The notes: generated by a model not told the origin, from the letters alone. Counted from the stretch's first letter, positions 26,046 through 34,739 are shown. The stretch is 64,000 nucleotides of DNA from Pseudonocardia humida (GCF_023898865.1 NZ_JAGSOV010000011.1:186001-250000); one strand, 5' to 3'. Numbers and translations are program-made.

Positions 26046-26101
26046 TGCTGACACCACGCCGATGACCACCCCGGCCACCGGCACCCACGGAAGGAACAGT
26101 C

Positions 26102-26569
26102 ATGACCTCCAACCCCACCGGCGACCCCGGTTCGACCACCCGGACCGGGCGCCACCCCGTCCAGCTGGCCGCCATCGTCGTCGCCGCGGTCTTCCTGCTC
26201 GTCGGCATCCTCGGCTTCATCCCCGGCATCACCACCAATTACGACCAGCTGTCCTTCGCCGGGCACGGGTCCGGTGCCCTGCTGCTGGGCGTGTTCGCCG
26301 TGTCCATCCTGCACAACCTGGTCCACGCCGCGTTCGGCGTGGCCGGGCTCGCGCTGGCGCGCACGGCCACCGGCGCCAAGAACTTCCTGATCTGGGGCGG
26401 CGCCGTCTACGCCGTGCTCTGGATCTACGGCCTGCTGATCGACCACGACAGCGCCGCCAACTTCGTGCCGGTCAACACGGCCGACAACTGGCTGCACCTG
26501 GTGCTGGCCATCGGGATGATCGGGCTGGGCGTGCTGCTCGGTCGCGGCCTTCCCGCCCGCCGGCACTGA
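26102..26569 (+). CDS. DUF4383 membrane protein
   Basis: A 155-residue membrane protein with four predicted helices (about 25-45, GALLLGVFAVSILHNLVHAAFGVAG, FLIWGGAVYAVLWIYGLLI, WLHLVLAIGMIGLGVLLG). The segment SILHNLVHAAFGVAGL is typical of DUF4383 proteins, which are frequent in actinomycetes near stress sigma factors; function unknown. ATG 26102 follows GGAAGGAAC. A SigB-class promoter lies upstream and a hairpin downstream, so it is probably monocistronic. Confidence 0.88.
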   Translation: MTSNPTGDPGSTTRTGRHPVQLAAIVVAAVFLLVGILGFIPGITTNYDQLSFAGHGSGALLLGVFAVSILHNLVHAAFGVAGLALARTATGAKNFLIWGGAVYAVLWIYGLLIDHDSAANFVPVNTADNWLHLVLAIGMIGLGVLLGRGLPARRH

Positions 26570-26637
26570 GCAGGCCACCGCGGCGCGAGGTCCGACTCCG
26601 CCGCGGCCCGCCCGTCCCCGATCCCGTGTCCGCCCCG

Positions 26638-26671
26638 GGGTCGGACCGACCGGACCCGGCCGGTCCGACCC
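26638..26671 (+). terminator. long stem-loop after the DUF4383 gene
   Basis: GGGTCGGACCG (26638-26648) and CGGTCCGACCC (26661-26671) form a perfect 11-bp stem about 70 bases after the stop codon. No U-tract follows, as is common in GC-rich actinomycetes. Confidence 0.6.
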
Positions 26672-26889
26672 GGTGCGGTCGGGCACCGCTCCCGGGCGCG
26701 GACGCCGGAGATCAGCACCCGGTGATCATGGATCTGGGGACGTCGGCCGCACCACCGCGGCCCATGTCCCCAACCCGACCAGCCCCCACCGGGGCAGGGA
26801 CTCCGGCACCGGCGGACCGGCTCATGCATGAGTGGCCGCCCCGGTCGGGGGTACCACCAGCGGGCACGTCCTTCCGGAGGGAGCCCGAC

Positions 26890-26958
26890 ATGATCGCAGT
26901 GGTCCGCACGGGAACGGTCGGCCGGCGCCCGGTCGTGGTGAGCGGGGCGGGCGCGTGA
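26890..26958 (+). CDS. 22-residue leader ORF overlapping the pyruvate-oxidase-like gene
   Basis: ATG 26890 has a strong ribosome site (GGAGGG, 8 bases upstream), encodes a 22-residue peptide beginning MIAVVRTGTVGRR, and its TGA (26956-26958) overlaps the GTG of the next gene in a GTGA arrangement. The next gene has only a weak ribosome site of its own, so the peptide probably serves translational coupling. The peptide has no recognisable family. Confidence 0.5.
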   Translation: MIAVVRTGTVGRRPVVVSGAGA

Positions 26959-28754
26959 ACGACGGGCCGGACCTGGTCGCCGACGGCGTCGTCGCGCGGT
27001 TGCGCGACTGGGGGGTGCGTCGGGTCTTCGGCTACGCGGGCGACGGGATCGACCCGCTGCTGGCGGCGTTGCACCGGGCGGGCGGCGACCCCGAGCTGGT
27101 CACCGCCCGGCACGAGGAGATGACGGCGTTCATGGCCGCGGGCCACGCCAAGGTCACCGGCGAGGTGGGCGTCTGCCTGTCCACCCAGGGCCCGGGGGCG
27201 ATCCACCTGCTCGCCGGGCTCTACGACGCCAAGCTCGACCGCAAGCCCGTCGTCGCGATCGTCGGCCAGGTCGTGAGCACCGCGCTGGGCAGCGGCTACC
27301 TGCAGGAGGTCGACCTGCACACGCTGTTCAAGGACGTCTGCGGCCAGTACCTGCAGACCGTGCTGTCCCCCGAGCAGCTGCCCCTGGTGCTCGACAACGC
27401 CTTCCGCACCGCGCTGGACACCTCCAGCCCCACCTGCGTGATCGTGCCCCACGACGTGCAGAAGGCCAAGCTGCCCGAGCAGACCCCGCACGCCCACGGC
27501 GTCGTGGCGACCAGCACGGCGATGTCCCGCCCGCACGTGGTCCCGAGGGCGGCCGACCTCGACCGCGCCGTGGAGGTGCTCACGGCCGGCTCCCGCCCGG
27601 CGATCCTGGTCGGTCAGGGCGCCTACGGGGCGGAAGCGGAGCTGGTGGCGCTGGCCGAGCGGCTCGGCGCCGGGGTGACCGCGTCGCTGCTGGGCAAGCC
27701 GGTGCTCGACGAGTCCCTGCCCTACCACTGCGGCGTGATGGGCCACCTCGGCACCACCGCGTCCGCCGAGCTGATGCGCGGCTGCGACACGCTGCTCGTC
27801 GTCGGCAGCAACGACCCGTGGACGGAGTTCTACCCGGCTCCCGGGCAGGCCCGCACCGTCCAGGTCGACATCGCCGCCCGCAACATCGGCACCAAGACCC
27901 CGGTCGAGGTCGGCCTGACCGGCGACGCCCGCGACACCCTGGCCGCGCTGCGCGACCGGCTCGCCGCGCACGACGCCGCCCCGGCCGACCCCGGCTGGCG
28001 CGACCGGGTCGAGCGGGCCGTGCGCCGCTGGCACGACATCCGCGAGCAGCGCGCGGCGGAGCAGCCCGGGAACGGGCAGCTCAACCCGCAGCAGGTCGTG
28101 CACGCGCTGTCGGCGGTGCTGCCCGACGACAGCACCGTCAGCGTCGACGTCGGCTCGTGCACCTACTGGTACGCCCGGTTCCTGCGGCTGCCCCCCGGCG
28201 TGCGTGGCCACGTCTCGGGCACGCTCGCGTCCATGGGCTGCGCCATGCCCACCGCGCTCGCCGCGAAGCTCGCCCACCCCGACCGCCCGGTCGTGGTGCT
28301 GGCCGGCGACGGCGCCATGCAGATGAACGGCCTGCTGGAACTGGTCACCGTCGCCCGGCACTGGCGCAGCTGGAAGGACCCCCGCTTCGCCGTGCTCGTG
28401 CTGCACAACCGCGACCTGTCCGAGGTCTCCTGGGAGCAGCGGGAGATGGAGGGCGACCCCCGCTACCCGACCTCGCAGGAGGTCCCCGACTTCCCCTACG
28501 CCGGCTACGCCGAGCTGCTCGGGCTGGCCGCCGCCCGGATCGAGTCCGCCGGGCAGATCGAGGAGGTGTGGCGCCGGGCGCTCTCCGCCGACCGTCCCTT
28601 CCTCGTCGAGGCCGTCGTCGACCGCGACACCCCGCTGCTGGCCCCGCTGCAGCCCGACGAGAAGGTCGAGCAGATGCTCGCCGGGATCGCCCAGGAGCCC
28701 GACGGCGACTCGGCCGCCGCCGCGCTGCGCCGCCACCGCGACCACGAGGCCTGA
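26955..28754 (+). CDS. thiamine-diphosphate-dependent enzyme, pyruvate oxidase/dehydrogenase (PoxB) type
   Basis: A 599-residue ThDP enzyme. N-terminal PYR domain has the catalytic glutamate in TARHEEMTAFMAAGHAKVTG; the central domain binds FAD or nucleotide (SRPAILVGQGAYGAEAELV); the C-terminal PP domain carries the ThDP motif VLAGDGAMQMNGLLELVT with the closing N of LVLHNRDLSEVSWEQR. Pyruvate oxidases decarboxylate pyruvate to acetate at the membrane; other members are acetolactate synthase-like, so substrate is inferred. GTG 26955 is coupled to the leader ORF. It lies in the stretch of small stress genes. Confidence 0.85.
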   Translation: MNDGPDLVADGVVARLRDWGVRRVFGYAGDGIDPLLAALHRAGGDPELVTARHEEMTAFMAAGHAKVTGEVGVCLSTQGPGAIHLLAGLYDAKLDRKPVVAIVGQVVSTALGSGYLQEVDLHTLFKDVCGQYLQTVLSPEQLPLVLDNAFRTALDTSSPTCVIVPHDVQKAKLPEQTPHAHGVVATSTAMSRPHVVPRAADLDRAVEVLTAGSRPAILVGQGAYGAEAELVALAERLGAGVTASLLGKPVLDESLPYHCGVMGHLGTTASAELMRGCDTLLVVGSNDPWTEFYPAPGQARTVQVDIAARNIGTKTPVEVGLTGDARDTLAALRDRLAAHDAAPADPGWRDRVERAVRRWHDIREQRAAEQPGNGQLNPQQVVHALSAVLPDDSTVSVDVGSCTYWYARFLRLPPGVRGHVSGTLASMGCAMPTALAAKLAHPDRPVVVLAGDGAMQMNGLLELVTVARHWRSWKDPRFAVLVLHNRDLSEVSWEQREMEGDPRYPTSQEVPDFPYAGYAELLGLAAARIESAGQIEEVWRRALSADRPFLVEAVVDRDTPLLAPLQPDEKVEQMLAGIAQEPDGDSAAAALRRHRDHEA

Positions 28755-29099
28755 GCGGCAGCGAGGCTCCGCAGGCTCCTCGGCGGCGAGGATGGCGCAG
28801 CGGGCCCGGGAATGAACACCCGGGAAGCGCGGTTGTACCGGCTGTCCGAGCCGGGCGATCCGAGTCCCCGGGCCTCACCTCCTGCCACCCACGGGTGCGC
28901 CGAGAGGCGACCGGCGTCCGACCCGGACACCCCAGCCGCTCCCCGAGACCCGCCGCGTCCGGCGTTCCCGCCGCCGTCGACGCGGCTGCCCGGGCGACGC
29001 CGCCCCCGCGGCGTCGCCCCCTCCACCGTCCCCGCCGGGTCGGGGACCGGCGTCAGCCCACCCATGGTCCGCAGCACGGGTGGGCGACGCCGCTCCCGC
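28755..29099. other. intergenic stretch between convergent genes
   Basis: 345 bases between convergent genes. It holds the 12-bp stem-loop at 28992-29019 and a second copy of its left arm (GGGCGACGCCGC) near 29084-29095. I see no gene. Confidence 0.5.
28992..29019. terminator. bidirectional stem-loop terminator candidate
   Basis: GGGCGACGCCGC (28992-29003) and GCGGCGTCGCCC (29008-29019) make a perfect 12-bp stem with a four-base CCCC loop, between the convergent pyruvate-oxidase-like and DUF8129-like genes. Confidence 0.65.
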
Positions 29100-29450
29100 T
29101 CAGCGGGCGCGGACCTGGCGGTTCGGGGTCTGGCCCGCGACCCCGTGCCGCAGCGGCTGGTTGTTGTCGGTCTTCCCGCCCGGATCACCGGCCGGCATAC
29201 CGGCCGGCGGCGGAGCGTGCTCGGGCTGCGCCCCGGCCGGGTCGCCACCGGACGGCTCGGCCTCGCCGGACCGCAGCGCGGCCAGCCGCTGTTCGAGCAG
29301 CTGGACGACGGCGACCCGGTCGCCGTGCTCGCGCTCGTGATCGAGCAGGGTCGACAGGCCGTCCGCGTCGAGCGTCCGGATCCGGTGCGCCACGCTGCCG
29401 ACGGGCAGGTGGTCGAACTCCGGGATGGGCAGCGGCGAATCGTGGCTCAT
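29100..29450 (-). CDS. DUF8129-like small protein
   Basis: A 116-residue protein. The N-terminal 65 residues (LPIPEFDHLPVGSVAHRIRTL, LSTLLDHEREHGDRVAVVQLLEQRL) match the short conserved actinobacterial domain LPxPxxDxLPxGSxxHRIRxL known as DUF8129; the C-terminal part is low-complexity Gly/Pro. Function unknown. ATG 29450 is preceded within a few bases by a GGGTAC element, hinting at a leaderless or very short-leader transcript. Confidence 0.7.
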   Translation of the reverse strand: MSHDSPLPIPEFDHLPVGSVAHRIRTLDADGLSTLLDHEREHGDRVAVVQLLEQRLAALRSGEAEPSGGDPAGAQPEHAPPPAGMPAGDPGGKTDNNQPLRHGVAGQTPNRQVRAR

Positions 29451-29460
29451 GGTCCTGCGG

Positions 29461-29484
29461 GTACCCACCCGGCCGCGCTCAATC
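29461..29484 (-). promoter_or_regulatory. candidate SigB-class promoter (GATT-N14-GGGTAC, minus strand)
   Basis: On the minus strand GATT and GGGTAC are separated by 14 bases, ending 10 bases ahead of the ATG at 29450. Fits GNNT-N14-16-GGGTAC but implies almost no leader. Confidence 0.3.
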
Positions 29485-29526
29485 GGTGCGATCCCACTCG
29501 CTCGAACTCCCCGGGCCGCGGGTGGG

Positions 29527-30012
29527 TCAGACCCTGAAGTCGTCCGGCACGACGTCGGCGAGGAAGCGGCGGAACCGGTGCAGCTGCTCCCGCTGCGCCG
29601 GTGTCGGCTCGGGCGCGAGCCCCGCCGCGCCCGTTCCGGCCGGGCTGAGCAGGTCGTCCTCGGCCATGATCGGAACGCGGTCGGCGAGTGCGAGCAGCAC
29701 GGCGTCGGGTGGGTCGGTCAGCACCTGCCCGCCGCCGTCGAGCAGCACCGTGGCGGCCCAGCGGCCGGCGGCGCCGGCACCGATCACCACGCGCACCGGG
29801 CGGTGGCCCACCGCGGCCCGCAGCAGCCCCAGGAGGCCGAGGGTCGCCGGTTCCACCCGTTCGCCGCGCCACGCCGCCTCGATCGCCCGCGCCCGGACCG
29901 GCCCGACCTCCATCCGCAGCAGGCGGGCCGCCCCGCCGACCTCCTCGAAGAGCAGGACGGGCCGGCCGGACACCGCGTCCACGCCCACCATCACCAACCG
30001 CATCCGCAGCAC
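29527..30012 (-). CDS. bifunctional nuclease (BFN/DUF151) family protein
   Basis: A 161-residue protein with the BFN domain pattern: MVGVDAVSGRPVLLFEEVGGAARLLRMEVGPVRARAIEAAW near the N-terminus and DAVLLALADRVPIMAEDDLL in the second half. Family proteins are reported to have nuclease activity in plants and some bacteria; activity here is unproven. GTG 30012 is preferred because GGGAGGGG lies 6 bases upstream; an ATG three codons later is the alternative. Divergent from a small ferritin-like gene. Confidence 0.82.
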   Translation of the reverse strand: MLRMRLVMVGVDAVSGRPVLLFEEVGGAARLLRMEVGPVRARAIEAAWRGERVEPATLGLLGLLRAAVGHRPVRVVIGAGAAGRWAATVLLDGGGQVLTDPPDAVLLALADRVPIMAEDDLLSPAGTGAAGLAPEPTPAQREQLHRFRRFLADVVPDDFRV

Positions 30013-30133
30013 CGTCGTCCCCTCCCGCGCCCACGTGATCGGGTGGCCGCTCGACCCGCGGGTGCGGTGGTCGCGGTGCCGCTCCGTCGGGACGGGGTTA
30101 TCCCACCGTTCGCGATGTCATGCGTCCACCGCC

Positions 30134-30158
30134 GCGTCGGCGCGGATCCGATGGGTAC
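30134..30158 (+). promoter_or_regulatory. candidate SigB-class promoter (GCGT-N15-GGGTAC)
   Basis: GCGT at 30134 and GGGTAC at 30153 with a 15-base spacer, 40 bases ahead of the small ferritin-like gene at 30198. Fits GNNT-N14-16-GGGTAC. Confidence 0.45.
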
Positions 30159-30197
30159 CCGGGCACCGAAGTGACGGATCGACGTGAGGAGACCAGC

Positions 30198-30419
30198 ATG
30201 GCCACCGGCGAAACCGGATTCGACGACGTGACCTTCGACCTGATCTCGGTCCAGTACCACTCGTTGAAGGCCGGCCACGACTACGGCCAGTACGTCCGCG
30301 ACGCGGAGAACGTAGGCCGCACCGACATCGCCGACTTCTTCCGCTCGGTCATGGCGCAGGACTCCGAGCGGGCCGCCCGCTGCCACGAGTTCCTCAGGGA
30401 CATCGAGAAGTCGTCGTAG
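30198..30419 (+). CDS. small helical, ferritin-like stress protein
   Basis: A 73-residue helical protein: FDLISVQYHSLKAGHDYGQY then DIADFFRSVMAQDSERAARCHEFL. The length and the YH...E/D spacing resemble short ferritin-like/hemerythrin-like actinobacterial proteins of unknown role. ATG 30198 follows GAGGAGACC. A SigB-class promoter is just upstream, making it a likely member of the general stress regulon. Convergent with the CDF exporter. Confidence 0.7.
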   Translation: MATGETGFDDVTFDLISVQYHSLKAGHDYGQYVRDAENVGRTDIADFFRSVMAQDSERAARCHEFLRDIEKSS

Positions 30420-30551
30420 GACGGCCCGTCGCCGGCCGGCCCACAGGTGCTCGCAGGCCCGTGCGGCCGGCCGGCGTCGGTGGCCCGACCGGGGCGATCG
30501 CCACCGAGCACGGCCGACCGGCGAGCCGCCGGCCGGTGAAGGGGGAACCCA

Positions 30552-31592
30552 TCAGCCGGAGCTGGTGTGGTGGGCCAGCGCGTCGTGGTGCGCGCGCCCC
30601 TCGGGTCCCGACGGGCTCGTGTGCACCGTGGCCTCGACCAACCGGGGCACCCCGTGCAGCAACCGGTGGTGCGCCTCGGCCGCGATCGCGTGCGCACCGA
30701 CCAGGCTCAGCCCACCGTCGACGACGATGCCGACCTCCGCGCGGACCCGGTGGCCGATCCAGCGCAGCCGCACCGCCTCGATCCCCTGCACGCCCGGCAC
30801 CCGGAGCAGGGTCGCCTCGGCCCGGTCGACCAGCGCGGGGTCGACGGCGTCCATGAGGCGGCGGTAGATGTCGCGGGCGGCGCTGCGCAGGACCACCAGG
30901 ATCGCGACCGTGATCAGCAGACCGACGATCGGGTCGGCGAGCGGGAACCCCACCAGCACCCCGAGCCCGCCGACCACCACGGCGAGCGAGGTGAAGCCGT
31001 CGGTGCGGGCGTGCAGGCCGTCGGCGACCAGCGCGGCGGAGCCGATCCGGCGCCCGACGCGGATGCGGTAGACCGCCACCAGCTCGTTGCCGGCGAACCC
31101 GACGAGCCCGGCCACGATCAGCGCGCCGACGTCGCCGACCGGTTGCGGGTCGAGCAGCCGTCGGATCGACTCGTACCCCGCCACGACCGCGGACAGCGCG
31201 ATCATCGCGACGATCACGACACCGGCGAGGTCCTCCGCCCGCCCGAAGCCGTAGGTGTAGCGACGGGTCGGCGAGCGGCGCCCGAGGACGAACGCGATCC
31301 ACAGCGGGACGGCCGTCAGCGCGTCGGAGAAGTTGTGGATGGTGTCGGCGAGCAGCGCCACCGATCCGGTGAGCGCGACGACGACCGCCTGCAGCGCCCC
31401 GGTGACCAGCAGCACCAGCAGGCTGACCTTCAGCGCCCTGATCCCCGCGGTGTCGGCCTCCAGCGCCGGGTCGAGCGAGTCCGCGGGGTCGTGGCTGTGC
31501 GGTGCGAAGATCGACCCCAGCAGACCGCGGACCCCGGTCGGATGCCCGTGACCGTGGGCCTCACCATGGTCCGGATCGCGCCGCTCGACCAT
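30552..31592 (-). CDS. cation diffusion facilitator (CDF) family metal exporter
   Basis: A 346-residue CDF transporter, exporting divalent metal (Zn, Co, Mn or Fe) by proton antiport. Metal-site motifs are present: LLADTIHNFSDALTA in helix 2 and LVADGLHARTDGFTS in helix 5 (HxxxD pairs). The N-terminus is His/Asp-rich (GEAHGHGHPTG, APHSHDPADS) and a cytoplasmic C-terminal domain follows helix 6. ATG 31592 follows GGGGAAG. It is divergent from the ArsR-arsenate reductase fusion gene, suggesting metal-responsive control. Confidence 0.92.
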   Translation of the reverse strand: MVERRDPDHGEAHGHGHPTGVRGLLGSIFAPHSHDPADSLDPALEADTAGIRALKVSLLVLLVTGALQAVVVALTGSVALLADTIHNFSDALTAVPLWIAFVLGRRSPTRRYTYGFGRAEDLAGVVIVAMIALSAVVAGYESIRRLLDPQPVGDVGALIVAGLVGFAGNELVAVYRIRVGRRIGSAALVADGLHARTDGFTSLAVVVGGLGVLVGFPLADPIVGLLITVAILVVLRSAARDIYRRLMDAVDPALVDRAEATLLRVPGVQGIEAVRLRWIGHRVRAEVGIVVDGGLSLVGAHAIAAEAHHRLLHGVPRLVEATVHTSPSGPEGRAHHDALAHHTSSG

Positions 31593-31876
31593 TTCTTCCC
31601 CGTCCCGCCGGACCGCTTTCGCCACCCTCCCCAATTCCGGGCGAATTCGCAACCCACCCGAAAGGCGACGGCACAGCGATTGGCAGTGATTGGCAACAAG
31701 CAGTTCCTCGCCGTCGCCGACGATTGTCGGTTCGACGTCCACCGCCGCGATCGCGCCCGGCTCAGGCGCGCCTGCCTCGACGGTTCCCGACGCGCACCCG
31801 CAGCACGCAGCCCTCCCTCGAGCTGATACATCAAACCGGCTTGATGCATTGGGTTCGTCGGCTGTACTGTGCTCTC
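31593..31876. promoter_or_regulatory. divergent intergenic region with imperfect ArsR-type operator
   Basis: 284 bases, AT-richer than average, between the CDF exporter and the ArsR fusion. TACATCAA (31827-31834) and TTGATGCA (31841-31848) form a 7-of-8 inverted repeat around ACCGGC, the ATCAA-N6-TTGAT layout of ArsR/SmtB operators, 28 bases before GTG 31877. Confidence 0.6.
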
Positions 31877-32674
31877 GTGTCGCTCCGACGACAGATCGCC
31901 ACGGGTCCTCCGGCATTCCTCCGGACCGCGGCCCATCCGCTGCGCTGGCAGCTCCTTGCCGCACTCGCCGACAGCGACTACCGCGTCCGGGAGCTCAGCG
32001 CCCGGGTCGACGAGCCGCAGAACCTGGTCTCCTACCACCTGCGACTCCTGCGCGACGCCGGGCTGGTCACCGCCACCCGCAGCAGCTCCGACGGCCGCGA
32101 CAGCTACTACCACCTGGACCTGGACCGCTGCGCACGGGAACTGGCCGACAGCGGGTCCGCCCTGCACCCGGCGTTGCGCCACGACCCGACCGGGCCCGCC
32201 GCCCCCCTCCACGGGCACCGGGGCGGGCCCGTCGCCGTGCTGTTCGTGTGCACGGGCAACAGCAGCCGCTCCCCGATCGCCGAAGCCCTGCTGCGCCACC
32301 GCACCACCGGCCGGGTGACCGCGACCAGCGCCGGCAGCCGGCCCAAGCCCGACCTGCACCCCAACACGATCCGGGTGCTGCGCGAGTCCTACGGCGTCGA
32401 CCCCTCCGCGCAGCGCCCCCGGCACGTGGACACGCTCGACGGTCGCCGGTTCGACCGCGTCATCACCCTGTGCGACCGCGCGCGCGAGGTGTGCCCGGAT
32501 TTCCCCGGCCACCCCCGACGGGCCCACTGGAGCGTCCCCGACCCGGCCACGCCAGGGGGCACCGCCGACGCGACGTACCCCGCGTTCCAGCGCGTCGCCG
32601 CCGAGATCGACACGCGGATCGGCCACCTGCTGCCGGTCCTGACCGAACCCGTCCACCAGAAGGATCCGCCGTGA
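31877..32674 (+). CDS. ArsR-family regulator fused to LMW-phosphatase-type arsenate reductase
   Basis: A 265-residue fusion. Residues 10-95 are a winged-helix ArsR domain (LRWQLLAALADSDYRVRELSA, LVSYHLRLLRDAGLVTATRSSSDGRDSYY). Residues 115-260 are a low-molecular-weight protein tyrosine phosphatase/arsenate reductase: the P-loop CTGNSSRSPIAEALL (CX5R) and the general acid in WSVPDPATPGG. The ArsR part has no cysteine pair of the ELCVCDL type. The enzyme half would reduce arsenate or dephosphorylate tyrosine. GTG 31877 lies right behind the operator; the stop overlaps the VOC gene (GTGA). Confidence 0.88.
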   Translation: MSLRRQIATGPPAFLRTAAHPLRWQLLAALADSDYRVRELSARVDEPQNLVSYHLRLLRDAGLVTATRSSSDGRDSYYHLDLDRCARELADSGSALHPALRHDPTGPAAPLHGHRGGPVAVLFVCTGNSSRSPIAEALLRHRTTGRVTATSAGSRPKPDLHPNTIRVLRESYGVDPSAQRPRHVDTLDGRRFDRVITLCDRAREVCPDFPGHPRRAHWSVPDPATPGGTADATYPAFQRVAAEIDTRIGHLLPVLTEPVHQKDPP

Positions 32675-33051
32675 CCGAGACCGACCAGTACGTCGGAGTC
32701 CGCTACATCGTCGACGACGTGCAGACCGCCATCGACTTCTACACCACCCACCTGGGTTTCGAACTCAACACCGACGCCGCCCCCGCGTTCGCCGACGTCG
32801 TCCGCGGCCGGCTGCGGCTGCTGCTGTCCGGGCCCGCGAGCTCGGGCGCCCGCGCCACTCCCGCCGACGCCGCGACCGCCGGCCGCAACCGCATCCACCT
32901 GGTCGTCGACGACCTCGACGCCACCATCACGCGCCTGCGCGACGCCGGCGTGCGGTTCCGCAGCGAGCTGGTCAGCGGCCCCGGTGGCCGCCAGATCCTG
33001 ATCGCCGACCCGGACGACAACCTCGTCGAACTGTTCGCCCCGCGCCGCTGA
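32671..33051 (+). CDS. VOC/glyoxalase-family protein
   Basis: A 126-residue protein of the vicinal oxygen chelate fold with two beta-alpha-beta-beta-beta modules: GVRYIVDDVQTAIDFYTTHLGFEL and NRIHLVVDDLDATITRLRDAGVRF ending ADPDDNLVELFAPRR. Such proteins are metal-dependent lyases, dioxygenases or resistance proteins. GTG 32671 overlaps the arsenate reductase stop, so it is in the same transcript; VOC proteins in ars operons include organoarsenical lyases (ArsI), but I do not see the cysteine pair typical of ArsI, so this is not assigned. Confidence 0.85.
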   Translation: MTETDQYVGVRYIVDDVQTAIDFYTTHLGFELNTDAAPAFADVVRGRLRLLLSGPASSGARATPADAATAGRNRIHLVVDDLDATITRLRDAGVRFRSELVSGPGGRQILIADPDDNLVELFAPRR

Positions 33052-33155
33052 ACGGCGCCCCACTCGCGAAGACGATCTGCGCCGACGCCGTCGTGCTCGA
33101 CCGGGGTGCGCAGAGCAGCGATCAGGCCGTCGACCGGCCGCCGCGAACCGCGCCG

Positions 33156-34408
33156 TCAGCGCAGCGGGTCGAGGGGGCGCAGCTCGTCGGGCACCCGCCC
33201 GGTGGTGATCGCCTCGGCCGTCAGGCTGCCGGTGAGGGGGCCGAGCACGACACCCCACATGCCGTGGCCGCCCGCGGCGAACACCCGCGGCGCGCGGGTG
33301 GGCCCGACGATCGGGAGCCCGTCCGGGGTGCACGGGCGCGACCCCACCCACTCGTCGCGGCGCTCGTCGAGCCCCAGGCTCGTGAAGAACGGCCGGGCCG
33401 CCTCCACGATGGCCCGCACGCGGCGCGGGTCGAGCGGCTCGTCGGGACCGCGGAACTCCATCATCCCGGCGATCCGCAGCCGCCCGTCGAGCGGCGTGCA
33501 GGCCACCCGCTGGTCGGGCAGGTAGACCGGGCCGGGGAGCGGGGAGTCGGCGGCGACGCTGAAGCTGTAGCCGCGACCGGCCTGCACCGGGACCCGGATG
33601 CCGAAGCGGCGGGCGAGCGCGGGCAACCAGGCGCCCGTGGCCAGCACCACCGCGTCGTAGCGGCGGCTTCCTCCCGCGGTGTCGACGCGGACGGCGTCGC
33701 CCTCGTCGCGCACGTCGAGGACCTCACAGCCCTCCTGCAGCCGCCCGCCGCGCTCGACGACCGCGCGCGCCAGCGCGGCGACGAACGCCGGCGGGTCGAT
33801 GAACCGCTGGTCGTGCAGTTCCACGGCGGCGGTGACGTGCTCGCTGAGCGCGGGGTTGCGACTGCGGGCCTCGGCGCCGTCGAGGGCCTCGAAGTCGATC
33901 TTCTGGCCGAGCTCGGACAGCTCGGTCAGCTCGGCGAGCAGCGACCGCTGCCCGGCGGGGCCGTGGAAGCAGGCCAGGAACGGGTCGGCGGCCGAGGTGG
34001 CGGCCTCGACCCCGCCGGCGGCGAGCTCGTCGAAGGCGTCGACGGCCCGCTCGTTCAGCGGCCGCAGCGCCGCCATCGCCCGGGTCCACCGGGCGGGTGT
34101 GCAGTGCCGGGCGAAGCCGAGCAGGAACCGCCACAGCGCCGGGCGGGCGGCCACCGGCACGTACACGGGCGAGGACGGGTCGAGCATCGCGCGCACGCCG
34201 TAGCGGAGCACCTCCGGTGCGGGCAGCGGTGTGGTCAGCGCGGGGGCCAGCCAGCCGGCGTTGCCCCACGAGGCACCGGCTCCCGGCGCCGCCGCTCCAG
34301 CACCTCCACGTCGACCCCGCGTTCCTGCAGGAACCACGCCGTGGCCAGGCCCACCATCCCGGCGCCGACCACCGCCACCCCCGCACCGCCACCGCGTCCG
34401 CTCGGCAT
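33156..34408 (-). pseudogene. D-amino-acid dehydrogenase-like FAD oxidoreductase, frameshifted
   Basis: ATG 34408 opens GVAVVGAGMVGLATAWFLQE, the FAD Rossmann motif, through VEVLERR; the protein then continues only in a different frame (GAGASWGNAGWLAPALTTP ... GRGYSFSV ... PIVGPTRAPRVFAAGGHGMWG) to 33156. The break is a one-base deletion within the GC run at 34281-34296. Restored, it would be about 417 residues, the normal DadA length, with all other motifs intact. Either a recent inactivation or a sequencing error in a homopolymer-like GC stretch. DadA deaminates D-amino acids at the membrane. Confidence 0.8.
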
Positions 34409-34739
34409 CCCCCACTCCTCGCCCTTCGCGCCCCGGCCCGATCGGCGTGCACGGTCCCGGGGCATCCGGTTGCACGCCTCTCCTCCACTGTGCGGCCGGC
34501 CGGCCCGCCTGGCAGGGTTCGCGATCCGCAACACAGGGGCGCGCAGATTGCCGACGCCCGGCAATCGAAGTCGGAGAGTTGGCCTCAGGTTGCCGAGCCG
34601 TGGTAGGCCTGGACGTGTCCTGGTTCGCGGAGTGGTCGCCGCCGAGCGTCGAGCGCGCGCCGCGGCGCGTTCGCGTTCCGACACCCCGCCCCGCCACGGC
34701 CCGGCCCGACCCACCCCCCGCCCACCGAAGGAGGCCGCC
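34409..34739. promoter_or_regulatory. divergent intergenic region with perfect 8-bp inverted repeat
   Basis: GATTGCCG (34546-34553) and CGGCAATC (34559-34566) form a perfect inverted repeat around ACGCC, with another half-site GGTTGCCG at about 34589. It lies ~140 bases upstream of the dadA-like start and ~175 bases before the zinc-finger gene. An AsnC/Lrp or AraC-type operator is plausible. Confidence 0.5.

Noticed and set aside
30567..31826. A + strand frame opposite the CDF exporter
   Set aside because: No family match and shadow composition; the minus strand has clear CDF motifs.
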